Shown here: piece after piece, positions 6,658 through 13,728 of the stretch
How the letters are laid out: every line of letters starts with the position of its first letter
Numbering within the stretch: position 1 is the first letter of the stretch
NCBI RefSeq assembly: GCF_900115145.1
Contig: NZ_FOVL01000026.1
Location: 1-37,590, forward strand
Direction of reading: 5' to 3'
Origin: Salegentibacter flavus
GTDB lineage: Bacteria > Bacteroidota > Bacteroidia > Flavobacteriales > Flavobacteriaceae
Length of the DNA: 37,590 bases
Program-made: the position numbers and the translations under genes
The notes under the pieces: model-generated
Database searches by the model: none
What the model was told of the DNA's origin: nothing
The model's input: only the letters and a program-made list of their open reading frames with translations

Positions 6658-7581
6658 TTAACTTTGGGAAACTTTGTTTAAGATAGTTTCACATAACTGA
6701 TGAGTAGCCCAAATATCTTCCATTGCTTCAGGATCATACCTTCTTTCCTCCAAAACATTTATCCAATCTTCAATCATGTTTACGAAACCGCGTTTGTATA
6801 AAGTAGATTCCCAATTATCAAATTTCAATGGATTTTCTTCTTCTTTAGTAAAATGATATCCAGAATTTAAATTGTTAATCATCCATTTATTCCCTTCTGA
6901 AAATAAATTGATCCTTTCTTCTGTAATACCACTAACTCTATTCATCCCTCCCAGCAGTAGGGTTTCCCCTTGTTGCCACTGGACTTGTAAGTTTTCCAGC
7001 TTTTCATCCTTAACTCTGGAAATAACATTTAAATTCTGCACAGCCCCTTTTCCTAAAAATCGAAGGCTATCGATTACATGAATAAAATCGTCAAAAATAA
7101 AAATTCGCGGATTGCCTGCTAAGTTAACGCGATTCTTATCCCACGATATCTGAATAGGATCCGGTACTTTGGAGATTGATTTAATTAGCGGGGCAAACCT
7201 CCTGTTAAATCCTAGATAAAGAGGTAATCTATATTTAGCGGCTAGATCCAATATCTTTTCAGATTCATCTAAAGAATAGCTCAAAGGTTTATCCACAAAA
7301 ACGGGAATTTTTGCATTTAACAATTTCGAAAGAATAAGTGCATGACTTTCTGTTGAGCTATGAACCATTGCTGCATCTGGTTTTGAGAGTATAAGGTCAT
7401 CTATGGTAGAGCAGGGATTATTTATTCTAAATTGATTCGAAAGGGTTTTTAAAGTATAGGTGTTTCTTGTACAAAGTATAGGATCGACTTTAGGATGATT
7501 AGCTAAAATTGGTAAATAAGCTTTCTGAGCAATTCTCCCTAATCCGATTAATGCAATTCTAATTTTAGGTTTTTTGGACAT
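6658..7581 (-). CDS. Gfo/Idh/MocA family oxidoreductase, cytoplasmic
   Basis: A 307-residue NAD(P)-dependent oxidoreductase acting on a sugar, sugar derivative or related alcohol; the substrate is unknown. The Rossmann fold starts at residue 7 (IRIALIGLGRIAQKAYLPIL). The nucleotide/substrate motif usually EKP is DKP here (97-99, VFVDKPLSYS), a known variant. GFNRRFAPLI at about 124-133 begins the C-terminal domain. There is no signal peptide. It is slightly shorter than the usual 320-380 residues but looks complete. It ends toward the bidirectional terminator at 6532-6575 and is divergent from the macrodomain operon. It shares the superfamily, but little visible detail, with the exported protein at 34325-35674. 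Confidence 0.88.
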   Translation of the reverse strand: MSKKPKIRIALIGLGRIAQKAYLPILANHPKVDPILCTRNTYTLKTLSNQFRINNPCSTIDDLILSKPDAAMVHSSTESHALILSKLLNAKIPVFVDKPLSYSLDESEKILDLAAKYRLPLYLGFNRRFAPLIKSISKVPDPIQISWDKNRVNLAGNPRIFIFDDFIHVIDSLRFLGKGAVQNLNVISRVKDEKLENLQVQWQQGETLLLGGMNRVSGITEERINLFSEGNKWMINNLNSGYHFTKEEENPLKFDNWESTLYKRGFVNMIEDWINVLEERRYDPEAMEDIWATHQLCETILNKVSQS

Positions 7582-8042
7582 TTGATGGATGTTTTTAATT
7601 TACAGTACTGGTAATTTATTTGGGATTTCCCGTAGTTGAGCGAGGGGATGGAGATTTGACGTTTAAAGTTTAATTAAAGGTATTCAAAAATATATTCTTT
7701 TTGAAAGATCTCCCTCTGATAAGAATATTGTTTGAATTTTAAACCTGTCCCTGCATTACCAAACATGTAAAGAAATTATAATTAATAGAAGTTAAGATGG
7801 GGACTTAAAGTTTAAAACGATGATCATTAAATTCACTAACACGTTCATTAGGAGTAAGAACTTCATTTTTTTAATGCCTGGTTAGCAAGCTTCGGTGAAG
7901 GCTAAAGGATTTTTCGCCTATATTTTAAGGACATAGAGCGTTTAAAGGCTTTAAAATTAAATAAGGGCTGAGAAGATTTTCCAGCGAATAAACTTTTCTT
8001 GACATGACAAAGATTTCGTAACTTCTGTTTAAATTTTCAACT
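7582..8042. other. Divergent intergenic region, little visible
   Basis: About 460 bases between the Gfo/Idh gene and the macrodomain gene. No gene or strong hairpin was found. The word ttaaagttta occurs at about 7663 and 7805. A weak promoter candidate for the plus-strand operon is ttg at 7999-8001 with taacttctg at 8019-8027 (17 bp apart), which only loosely fits the Bacteroidota -33/-7 pattern. Confidence 0.4.
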
Positions 8043-8582
8043 ATGAAAACAATGTACAAACAGGTGGAGATCGAAATCTCAAGAGAAGATATTGCCGCTC
8101 AGGAAGGGATTGATGCTGTGGTAAATGCTGCGAACGCCGAACTTGCTATTGGCGGCGGAGTGGCCGGTGCAATACATCGTACCGCAGGACCTCAGCTTTA
8201 CGAGGAGTGTAAACCTCTGGCCCCCATTAAGCCCGGAGAGGCTGTGGTCACTAAAGCCTATAAATTGCCTAATCAATATGTGATCCATTGCCTGGGACCT
8301 GTCTATGGACGGGACAAACCGGAAGATAAACTCCTGGCAAACTGTTACCGGAATGCCCTGAAACTAGCCGAAGAACATAAAATCAGCAGTATCGCCTTTC
8401 CCGCCCTATCTACCGGTGCTTTTGGGTATCCTATTAAAGAGGCCACCGAAATTACTTTTAATACAATTTTAGCGGAGGTTCCTCAGCTAAACCATCTTCA
8501 AAAACTTAAATTTGTGCTTCACAGCGAAGGCGACCTGAAAATCTATGAGTCGGTTTTCAGGGATCTAAGCGAAAAAAAATAA
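8043..8582 (+). CDS. Macrodomain protein (O-acetyl-ADP-ribose deacetylase type)
   Basis: A 179-residue single macrodomain of the YmdB/MacroD type. Characteristic motifs are VVNAANAELAIGGGVAGAI (about 26-44: the NAAN block and the glycine-rich ADP-ribose loop) and SIAFPALSTGAFGYP, the distal phosphate-binding loop. Such enzymes hydrolyse O-acetyl-ADP-ribose and some ADP-ribosylated protein or nucleic-acid ends, giving ADP-ribose. It is the first gene of a probable operon: pncB starts 8 bp after its stop and pncA 5 bp after pncB. The context ties it to NAD turnover: sirtuin-type reactions release nicotinamide plus O-acetyl-ADP-ribose, which would be substrates for PncA and for this protein respectively. 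That coupling is inference; no sirtuin is in the window. Confidence 0.92.
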   Translation: MKTMYKQVEIEISREDIAAQEGIDAVVNAANAELAIGGGVAGAIHRTAGPQLYEECKPLAPIKPGEAVVTKAYKLPNQYVIHCLGPVYGRDKPEDKLLANCYRNALKLAEEHKISSIAFPALSTGAFGYPIKEATEITFNTILAEVPQLNHLQKLKFVLHSEGDLKIYESVFRDLSEKK

Positions 8583-8590
8583 GCTTTTCC

Positions 8591-9994
8591 ATGCTCGATT
8601 TTACAGCAACCTATACCGACCTGTACCAGCTCTCTATGGCCCAGGTATATTTTCACCAGGGTCATAAGAACGATATCGCCGTCTTCGATTATTTTTTCCG
8701 AAAAAATCCTTTTAAAGGCGGGTATGCGATTTTCGCAGGGCTACAGGATGTCTTAAAAATAATTGATGAGCTTAAATTTTCTGAAGAGGATATCGCTTAC
8801 CTCAAAACCCAGGATTTCGATGAGGAATTTCTCGGTTATCTCAAAGGATTTAAGTTCAACGGGAATATTTATTCCGTTCAGGAAGGGGATGTGGTTTTCC
8901 CCACCCGACCTGTTTTGCAGGTGGAAGCCAGCATCGTTGAAGCCCAGATCATAGAAACCTTGTTACTTAATTTCTTGAATTTCCAAACTCTTATTGCCAC
9001 CAAAGCCAACCGAATTCGCCTTGTCGCCGGAGAACGAATGCTGCTCGATTTCGGACTTCGCAGGGCTCAGGGTCCCGGGGGCTATTATGCCAGCAGAGCA
9101 GCCGTTGTTGGAGGATTTAATGGTACAAGCAACGTACTCGCCGGGCGGGATTTTGATATTCCTGTTTCGGGAACCATGGCACATTCCTTTATTCAGAGCT
9201 ACGACGATGAACTCTCAGCTTTCAGGGATTTTGCTGAAGGCAGACCGAGAAACTGTGTGTTGCTGGTAGATACTTACGATACTCTAAAAAGTGGAGTTCC
9301 AAACGCGATAAAGGTTGCAAGAGAAATGGAAAAGCGGGGGCAAAAGCTACTCGCCATCAGGTTGGATAGCGGAGACCTTGCCTACCTTGCCAAACAGAGC
9401 AGGAAGCTGCTTGATGATGCCGGACTTGATTATGTGAAGATCGCCGCATCCAATCAACTTGATGAGTTTGTGATAAAGAGTTTGCTGGAACAGGAAGCAC
9501 CTATTGATATTTTCGGCGTAGGGACCAACCTTGTTATTGGAAGTCCCGATGGTGCTTTGGATGGGGTCTATAAGCTAACTTTTTCTGCGGAAAAACCCCG
9601 GATAAAAATTTCAGAAAGTATCATAAAGATCACACTTCCGCATAAAAAACAGGTTTACAGGGTAAAGAATGATAATGGTGAAGCGTTAGGAGCCGATGTG
9701 GTCACGCTCGCTGAAGAGGAGAAGCCTGAGCGCATGTTCCATCCCTTTGAACCTTTTAAATCTATGGAACTAACCGGGTTGAAGCTGGAAAAATTACTGC
9801 AACCGGTCATGAAGGACGGGGAAATAAAGATTGACTTTAGAAGTCTTACTGAAATAGCCAGGTATAGTAAAAAAAGACTTGCAGAATTACCAACGGAATA
9901 CAAGCGATTTAATAACCCACATATTTACAAGATCGGGATTAGCCAAAACCTCAAAGAAGAACGGGACCGGCTTATCTCTTCATTTAAAAAATAA
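8591..9994 (+). CDS. pncB: Nicotinate phosphoribosyltransferase
   Basis: A 467-residue cytoplasmic enzyme of the Preiss-Handler pathway, converting nicotinate and PRPP to nicotinate mononucleotide with ATP support. Family signatures are YTDLYQLSMAQVYFHQG near the N-terminus, LLDFGLRRAQGPGGYYASRA (about 151-170), SGTMAHSFIQS with H198 in the position of the phosphorylated histidine, LAIRLDSGDLAYLA (about 256-269) and DIFGVGTNLV. Length fits the longer bacterial form. It sits between the macrodomain gene and pncA with spacers of 8 and 5 bp, so the three are almost certainly cotranscribed, and PncA supplies its substrate. Confidence 0.95.
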   Translation: MLDFTATYTDLYQLSMAQVYFHQGHKNDIAVFDYFFRKNPFKGGYAIFAGLQDVLKIIDELKFSEEDIAYLKTQDFDEEFLGYLKGFKFNGNIYSVQEGDVVFPTRPVLQVEASIVEAQIIETLLLNFLNFQTLIATKANRIRLVAGERMLLDFGLRRAQGPGGYYASRAAVVGGFNGTSNVLAGRDFDIPVSGTMAHSFIQSYDDELSAFRDFAEGRPRNCVLLVDTYDTLKSGVPNAIKVAREMEKRGQKLLAIRLDSGDLAYLAKQSRKLLDDAGLDYVKIAASNQLDEFVIKSLLEQEAPIDIFGVGTNLVIGSPDGALDGVYKLTFSAEKPRIKISESIIKITLPHKKQVYRVKNDNGEALGADVVTLAEEEKPERMFHPFEPFKSMELTGLKLEKLLQPVMKDGEIKIDFRSLTEIARYSKKRLAELPTEYKRFNNPHIYKIGISQNLKEERDRLISSFKK

Positions 9995-9999
9995 GCGCA

Positions 10000-10611
10000 A
10001 TGAAAATCCTAGTAATCATAGATATGCAGAATGATTTTATTCCTGGCGGTGCTCTCGCCGTGCCCGGCGGAGATGAGATCGTATCATTAATCAATAGACT
10101 TCAGGAGAAATTTGATTTGGTAATCGCTACTCAGGATTGGCACCCGAAAGCTCATTCGAGTTTTGCCGAAAGCCATCCTGGAAAGGGGGAGTTTGAAAGC
10201 ATAGATCTTAACGGAACAGACCAGATCCTCTGGCCTGTGCACTGTGTGCAAAATACAGAAGGAGCAAAATTCCACCGGTATTTAAAAACCGCCAGAATAG
10301 AAGCGATCTTTAGAAAAGGTACCGATCCCGAAATTGACAGCTACAGCGGCTTCTATGATAATGCTCATTTAAAGTCTACCGGCCTGGCCGGGTACCTTCG
10401 TGAAAAAGGTGTTGAAGAACTCTACTTTTGCGGTCTCGCTGCGGAATATTGCGTGTATTTTTCGGTAATAGATGCTTTGAAGGAAGGTTTTAAAGCTGTG
10501 CTGATTGAAGATGCCACCAGGGCACTGGATGCTGATGATTTTAAAAAGGCTAAAGAGGATATTCTCGAAAAAGGCGGAAAGATTATTACTTCAGAAGAAA
10601 TAACCGATTAA
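10000..10611 (+). CDS. pncA: Nicotinamidase
   Basis: A 203-residue cysteine-hydrolase-fold amidase that converts nicotinamide to nicotinate for PncB. The catalytic triad is visible as D8 (IIDMQNDF), K106 (FRKGTDPE) and C151 (GLAAEYCVYF). Metal ligands are D46, H48 and H52 in TQDWHPKAHSSF plus H81 in WPVHCVQ. Residue order and length are standard. It is the last gene of the macrodomain-pncB-pncA operon. Its stop overlaps the end of the convergent minus-strand gene by 4 bp (10608-10611), so no separate terminator exists between them. Confidence 0.95.
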   Translation: MKILVIIDMQNDFIPGGALAVPGGDEIVSLINRLQEKFDLVIATQDWHPKAHSSFAESHPGKGEFESIDLNGTDQILWPVHCVQNTEGAKFHRYLKTARIEAIFRKGTDPEIDSYSGFYDNAHLKSTGLAGYLREKGVEELYFCGLAAEYCVYFSVIDALKEGFKAVLIEDATRALDADDFKKAKEDILEKGGKIITSEEITD

Positions 10612-11384
10612 AAGTTAATATAGTAAACATAACCAACGCCAATCCAGAAAACCACATCATTAAATTTGTTGGCGGCAACATCATGGTTTAGGCCGTCTAC
10701 CCAGTCATTGCCATAATAATGCCATCGGCCTTCAAACATAAGGTCGTGACGCCATCCCAGCCGGTATCTTGCTCCCATAACTCCAACTATAGAATAAGTA
10801 GTTCCGCGTTCCAGGTTGATGCCTCCAACAAAGGCAGGGAATACGTTTTTGGGATTTTCCAGGGAACCTAAATCAGAATACGCATCGGGCTTATAGGAAA
10901 CAAAGTGAGCTCCCAACCCAATATAGGGGGAAAACCAGTAGCCAAAATTGGTGAAATCTCTAATTCTCAAAGGATGATACTCCAAAAGCGAACCTACTTC
11001 CAGCACATTGGTCTTTCCATGCATAGCACGAAGAAGCTGCCCACCTATATTATCTTTTGAAGCTACAGGGCCATAATGTTCAAGATTAGATCGCAGCCAG
11101 GTGAGTTCGTTTCGCAGTCGCAGATGACTCGCTAACCAGGAATCGGTTCTTTGGTAATTACATTCGTTGCAATAAGCAAGGTTCATAAAATGCAGCAGAC
11201 CTAGTCCAAGCCCGGCATTGGCAACATTCGCCTGTAAATTCCATCTTTCTCCATAATCGGTTAAAAAGTTTGCAGGGCCGCCAAAAACCCCTATTTCATG
11301 AGAGATGCCAAATTGCGCATGCACCCGGCCGTTTTGCAGTACCAAAAGGAAGAAAAAGACTAAGATTATCTTGATGTAGTACAT
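10608..11384 (-). CDS. Probable outer-membrane beta-barrel protein, flavobacterial
   Basis: A 258-residue secreted protein of unknown function. A signal peptide is clear (hydrophobic FFFLLVLQNGRVHAQ, cleavage after about residue 23). The mature part has alternating aromatic strands, glycine turns and a final strand ending in Y-I-N-F, all typical of a small outer-membrane barrel. Notable parts are EIGVFGGPANFLTDYGER at the mature N-terminus, a CNEC pair (YCNECNYQ), SPYIGLGAHFVSY and ARYRLGWRHDLMFEGRWHY. It resembles proteins annotated as the THC0290_0291 family in marine flavobacteria; I make that link from memory of the N-terminal pattern. It is convergent with pncA with a 4-bp overlap and is divergent from gdhA over a 200-bp gap. 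Confidence 0.75.
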   Translation of the reverse strand: MYYIKIILVFFFLLVLQNGRVHAQFGISHEIGVFGGPANFLTDYGERWNLQANVANAGLGLGLLHFMNLAYCNECNYQRTDSWLASHLRLRNELTWLRSNLEHYGPVASKDNIGGQLLRAMHGKTNVLEVGSLLEYHPLRIRDFTNFGYWFSPYIGLGAHFVSYKPDAYSDLGSLENPKNVFPAFVGGINLERGTTYSIVGVMGARYRLGWRHDLMFEGRWHYYGNDWVDGLNHDVAANKFNDVVFWIGVGYVYYINF

Positions 11385-11510
11385 GCACCCCGGGATTGAA
11401 GTAATAGCAAATATATAAAAACTACGTTAACAATTTTTTTTTGATATGACGAGGCTCATAATCTTTAGGAATCATACGTTAATATTATATGAAATGGTAA
11501 AAAATACTCC

Positions 11511-11537
11511 TTGTTTTTTGAATAACCCATATATTTG
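11511..11537 (+). promoter_or_regulatory. Candidate Bacteroidota promoter of gdhA
   Basis: A match to the -7 element TAnnTTTG is present as tatatttg at 11530-11537. A -33 candidate ttg lies at 11511-11513, 16 bases upstream, at the short end of the accepted spacing. The start codon is about 50 bases downstream. There is no Shine-Dalgarno site, as usual in this phylum. Confidence 0.5.
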
Positions 11538-11587
11538 CAAGGGGGTAACCCTATTTTATTGTAAAATCTATTAGCACCAATATAATT

Positions 11588-12931
11588 ATGGAACAAAATG
11601 TAAAAGATTTCCTTGATAAAGTTTCAAAACGAAATCAAAACGAACCTGAGTTCATGCAAGCAGTTCGCGAAGTTGCCGAAACCGTTCTCCCTTTTATAGA
11701 AAAAAATAAGAAATACCAGAACAAAATGCTTCTGGAGCGTATGGTAGAACCCGAACGTGTGATTATGTTCAGAGTACCTTGGCTAGATGATAAAGGAGAT
11801 ATCCAGGTAAACCGTGGTATCAGAATCCAGATGAACTCTGCCATTGGGCCATACAAAGGAGGCTTGCGTTTTCACCCTTCTGTAAACCTTAGTATTCTTA
11901 AATTCCTTGCTTTCGAGCAGGTGTTCAAAAACAGTCTAACCACACTGCCTATGGGTGGCGGTAAAGGAGGTTCAGACTTCGATCCAAAAGGTAAATCTGA
12001 TAATGAGGTAATGCATTTTTGCCAGAGCTTCATGTCCGAATTAAGCCGTCACATTGGTGCAGATACCGATGTGCCTGCAGGGGATATTGGAGTAGGAGCA
12101 AGAGAGGTAGGTTTCCTCTTTGGGCAGTACAAAAGACTTCAGAATGAATTTACCGGTATCCTAACCGGGAAAGGTCTTTCTTATGGAGGATCACTTATTC
12201 GTCCTGAGGCAACCGGTTACGGAAACGTATACTTTGCACAGAATATGCTTAAAACCAAAGGTGATAGCCTGGAAGGAAAATCAGTGATTATTTCTGGATC
12301 GGGTAATGTTGCCCAGTATGCGGCTGAAAAAGTACTTCAGCTTGGCGGGAAAGTGCTTACTATGTCAGATTCCGGTGGGTATATTTATGAAAAAGATGGA
12401 ATCACAGAGGAGAAGCTTCAGTTTATTATGAATCTTAAAAATGTGAAGCGTGGTCGCATTAGCGAATATGTTGATGAATATGCTTCAGCTAAATATTTTG
12501 AAGGCAAAACTCCTTGGGAAGTAAAATGTGATGTTGCGCTGCCATGTGCTACTCAAAATGAGCTTCACGAAGACGATGCTAAAATGCTTGTGGATAACGG
12601 TTGTATGTGTGTGGGAGAAGGCGCGAATATGCCTTGTACTCCTGAAGCCGTTGAACATTTCCAGAATGCCAGAATCCTTTACTCTCCGGGTAAAGCTTCT
12701 AATGCCGGTGGAGTAGCCACTTCAGGTTTGGAAATGTCTCAGAACTCTATGAGATATAACTGGACTTCTGAAGAGGTAGATGCCAAGCTTCTCGCTATTA
12801 TGAACGAAATTCACGATCGTTGTGTAGAATTTGGAAAGCAAGAAGATGGATATATAGACTATGTGAAAGGAGCAAACATTGCCGGCTTTGTAAAAGTTGC
12901 CGATGCTATGCTTGCCCAGGGCGTGGTTTAA
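11588..12931 (+). CDS. gdhA: NADP-type glutamate dehydrogenase
   Basis: A 447-residue hexameric glutamate dehydrogenase of the small (about 50 kDa) class that assimilates ammonia: 2-oxoglutarate + NH4+ + NAD(P)H to glutamate. The substrate domain carries GPYKGGLRFHPSVNLSILKF and the active-site lysine region LPMGGGKGGSDFDPKG (catalytic-type K126), then DTDVPAGDIGVGAREVGFLF. The Rossmann domain shows VIISGSGNVAQYAAEKV. Length and motifs match the bacterial NADP-dependent type such as E. coli GdhA; coenzyme use is inferred from the family, not tested. It is monocistronic, with its own promoter candidate at 11511-11537 and a strong terminator at 12956-12984. Confidence 0.96.
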   Translation: MEQNVKDFLDKVSKRNQNEPEFMQAVREVAETVLPFIEKNKKYQNKMLLERMVEPERVIMFRVPWLDDKGDIQVNRGIRIQMNSAIGPYKGGLRFHPSVNLSILKFLAFEQVFKNSLTTLPMGGGKGGSDFDPKGKSDNEVMHFCQSFMSELSRHIGADTDVPAGDIGVGAREVGFLFGQYKRLQNEFTGILTGKGLSYGGSLIRPEATGYGNVYFAQNMLKTKGDSLEGKSVIISGSGNVAQYAAEKVLQLGGKVLTMSDSGGYIYEKDGITEEKLQFIMNLKNVKRGRISEYVDEYASAKYFEGKTPWEVKCDVALPCATQNELHEDDAKMLVDNGCMCVGEGANMPCTPEAVEHFQNARILYSPGKASNAGGVATSGLEMSQNSMRYNWTSEEVDAKLLAIMNEIHDRCVEFGKQEDGYIDYVKGANIAGFVKVADAMLAQGVV

Positions 12932-12955
12932 TAAAATATAATTTTAATACTAAAT

Positions 12956-12984
12956 GCCGCTCCCTTCCCGGAGCGGCTTTTTTT
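12956..12984 (+). terminator. Rho-independent terminator after gdhA
   Basis: Stem gccgctcc (12956-12963) with ggagcggc (12970-12977), 6-base loop, then seven Ts. It starts 25 bases after the gdhA stop and ends 24 bases before recO. Confidence 0.92.
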
Positions 12985-13008
12985 ATATCTTCGGATAAAT
13001 TTTATTAG

Positions 13009-13728
13009 ATGTTGGTCACCACCAAAGCTATTGTAATTAGTTCCCTGAAGTATGCCGAGGCCGATTTGATCGTTAAGGCCTACACCTTTAGCGATGGCCT
13101 TAAAACCTATATGCTCAAAGGGGTTTTAAAGTCCAGAAAAGGCAAATTCAAGGCTTCGCTTTTTCAGCCTTTAACCCAGCTGGAAATTGTGGCTAAGCAC
13201 CGTGGCAAGGGAACGATGGAATATCTCACCGATGCAAGGCTGGCCAATCACTATAAAAGTCTGCATACCGATGTGGTGAAATCGGCGCTTATAATGTTTC
13301 TTGCTGAAGTGCTCCGGAATTCCATCCAGGAGGAAGAAGCCAACCAGCCACTATTTAATTTTCTCGATAATAGTTTTATGATGCTGGACCGAACAGAGCA
13401 GGTGGGAAATTTTCACTTATTATTTCTGCTGAAATTATCCGGGTATCTCGGATTTTCTCCTGATGCATCCCAAAAAGATCTGGCTTGCTTTAATTTACTG
13501 GAAGGCAATTTTCAGCAATTTAAAACTAATGACTATTGCATAGAAGGGGAGAATGTGGAGGTTTTAAGCAGGTTTTTGGGCATAAATTTTGATGAGTTAA
13601 GCCGAATTAAACTTAACCAATCAAGCCGAAGAAATTTCCTGAATATGCTGCTATTATATTACGAATTGCATATTGAAGGTTTTAAAAAACCCAGGTCGCT
13701 TTCGGTTTTCAATGAAATATTCAATTAA
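13009..13728 (+). CDS. recO: DNA repair protein RecO
   Basis: A 239-residue recombination mediator that works with RecR (and RecF) to load RecA on SSB-coated gaps and to anneal strands. The N-terminal about 80 residues are the OB-fold (TTKAIVISSLKYAEADLIVK, then LKTYMLKGVLKSRKGKFKAS, the typical RecO start). The rest is the helical C-terminal domain (LLFLLKLSGYLGFSPD). No four-cysteine zinc motif is seen, as in many RecO proteins. Its stop codon directly abuts the ATG of the TonB-receptor gene, which suggests cotranscription and possibly coupled translation. Confidence 0.93.
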   Translation: MLVTTKAIVISSLKYAEADLIVKAYTFSDGLKTYMLKGVLKSRKGKFKASLFQPLTQLEIVAKHRGKGTMEYLTDARLANHYKSLHTDVVKSALIMFLAEVLRNSIQEEEANQPLFNFLDNSFMMLDRTEQVGNFHLLFLLKLSGYLGFSPDASQKDLACFNLLEGNFQQFKTNDYCIEGENVEVLSRFLGINFDELSRIKLNQSSRRNFLNMLLLYYELHIEGFKKPRSLSVFNEIFN

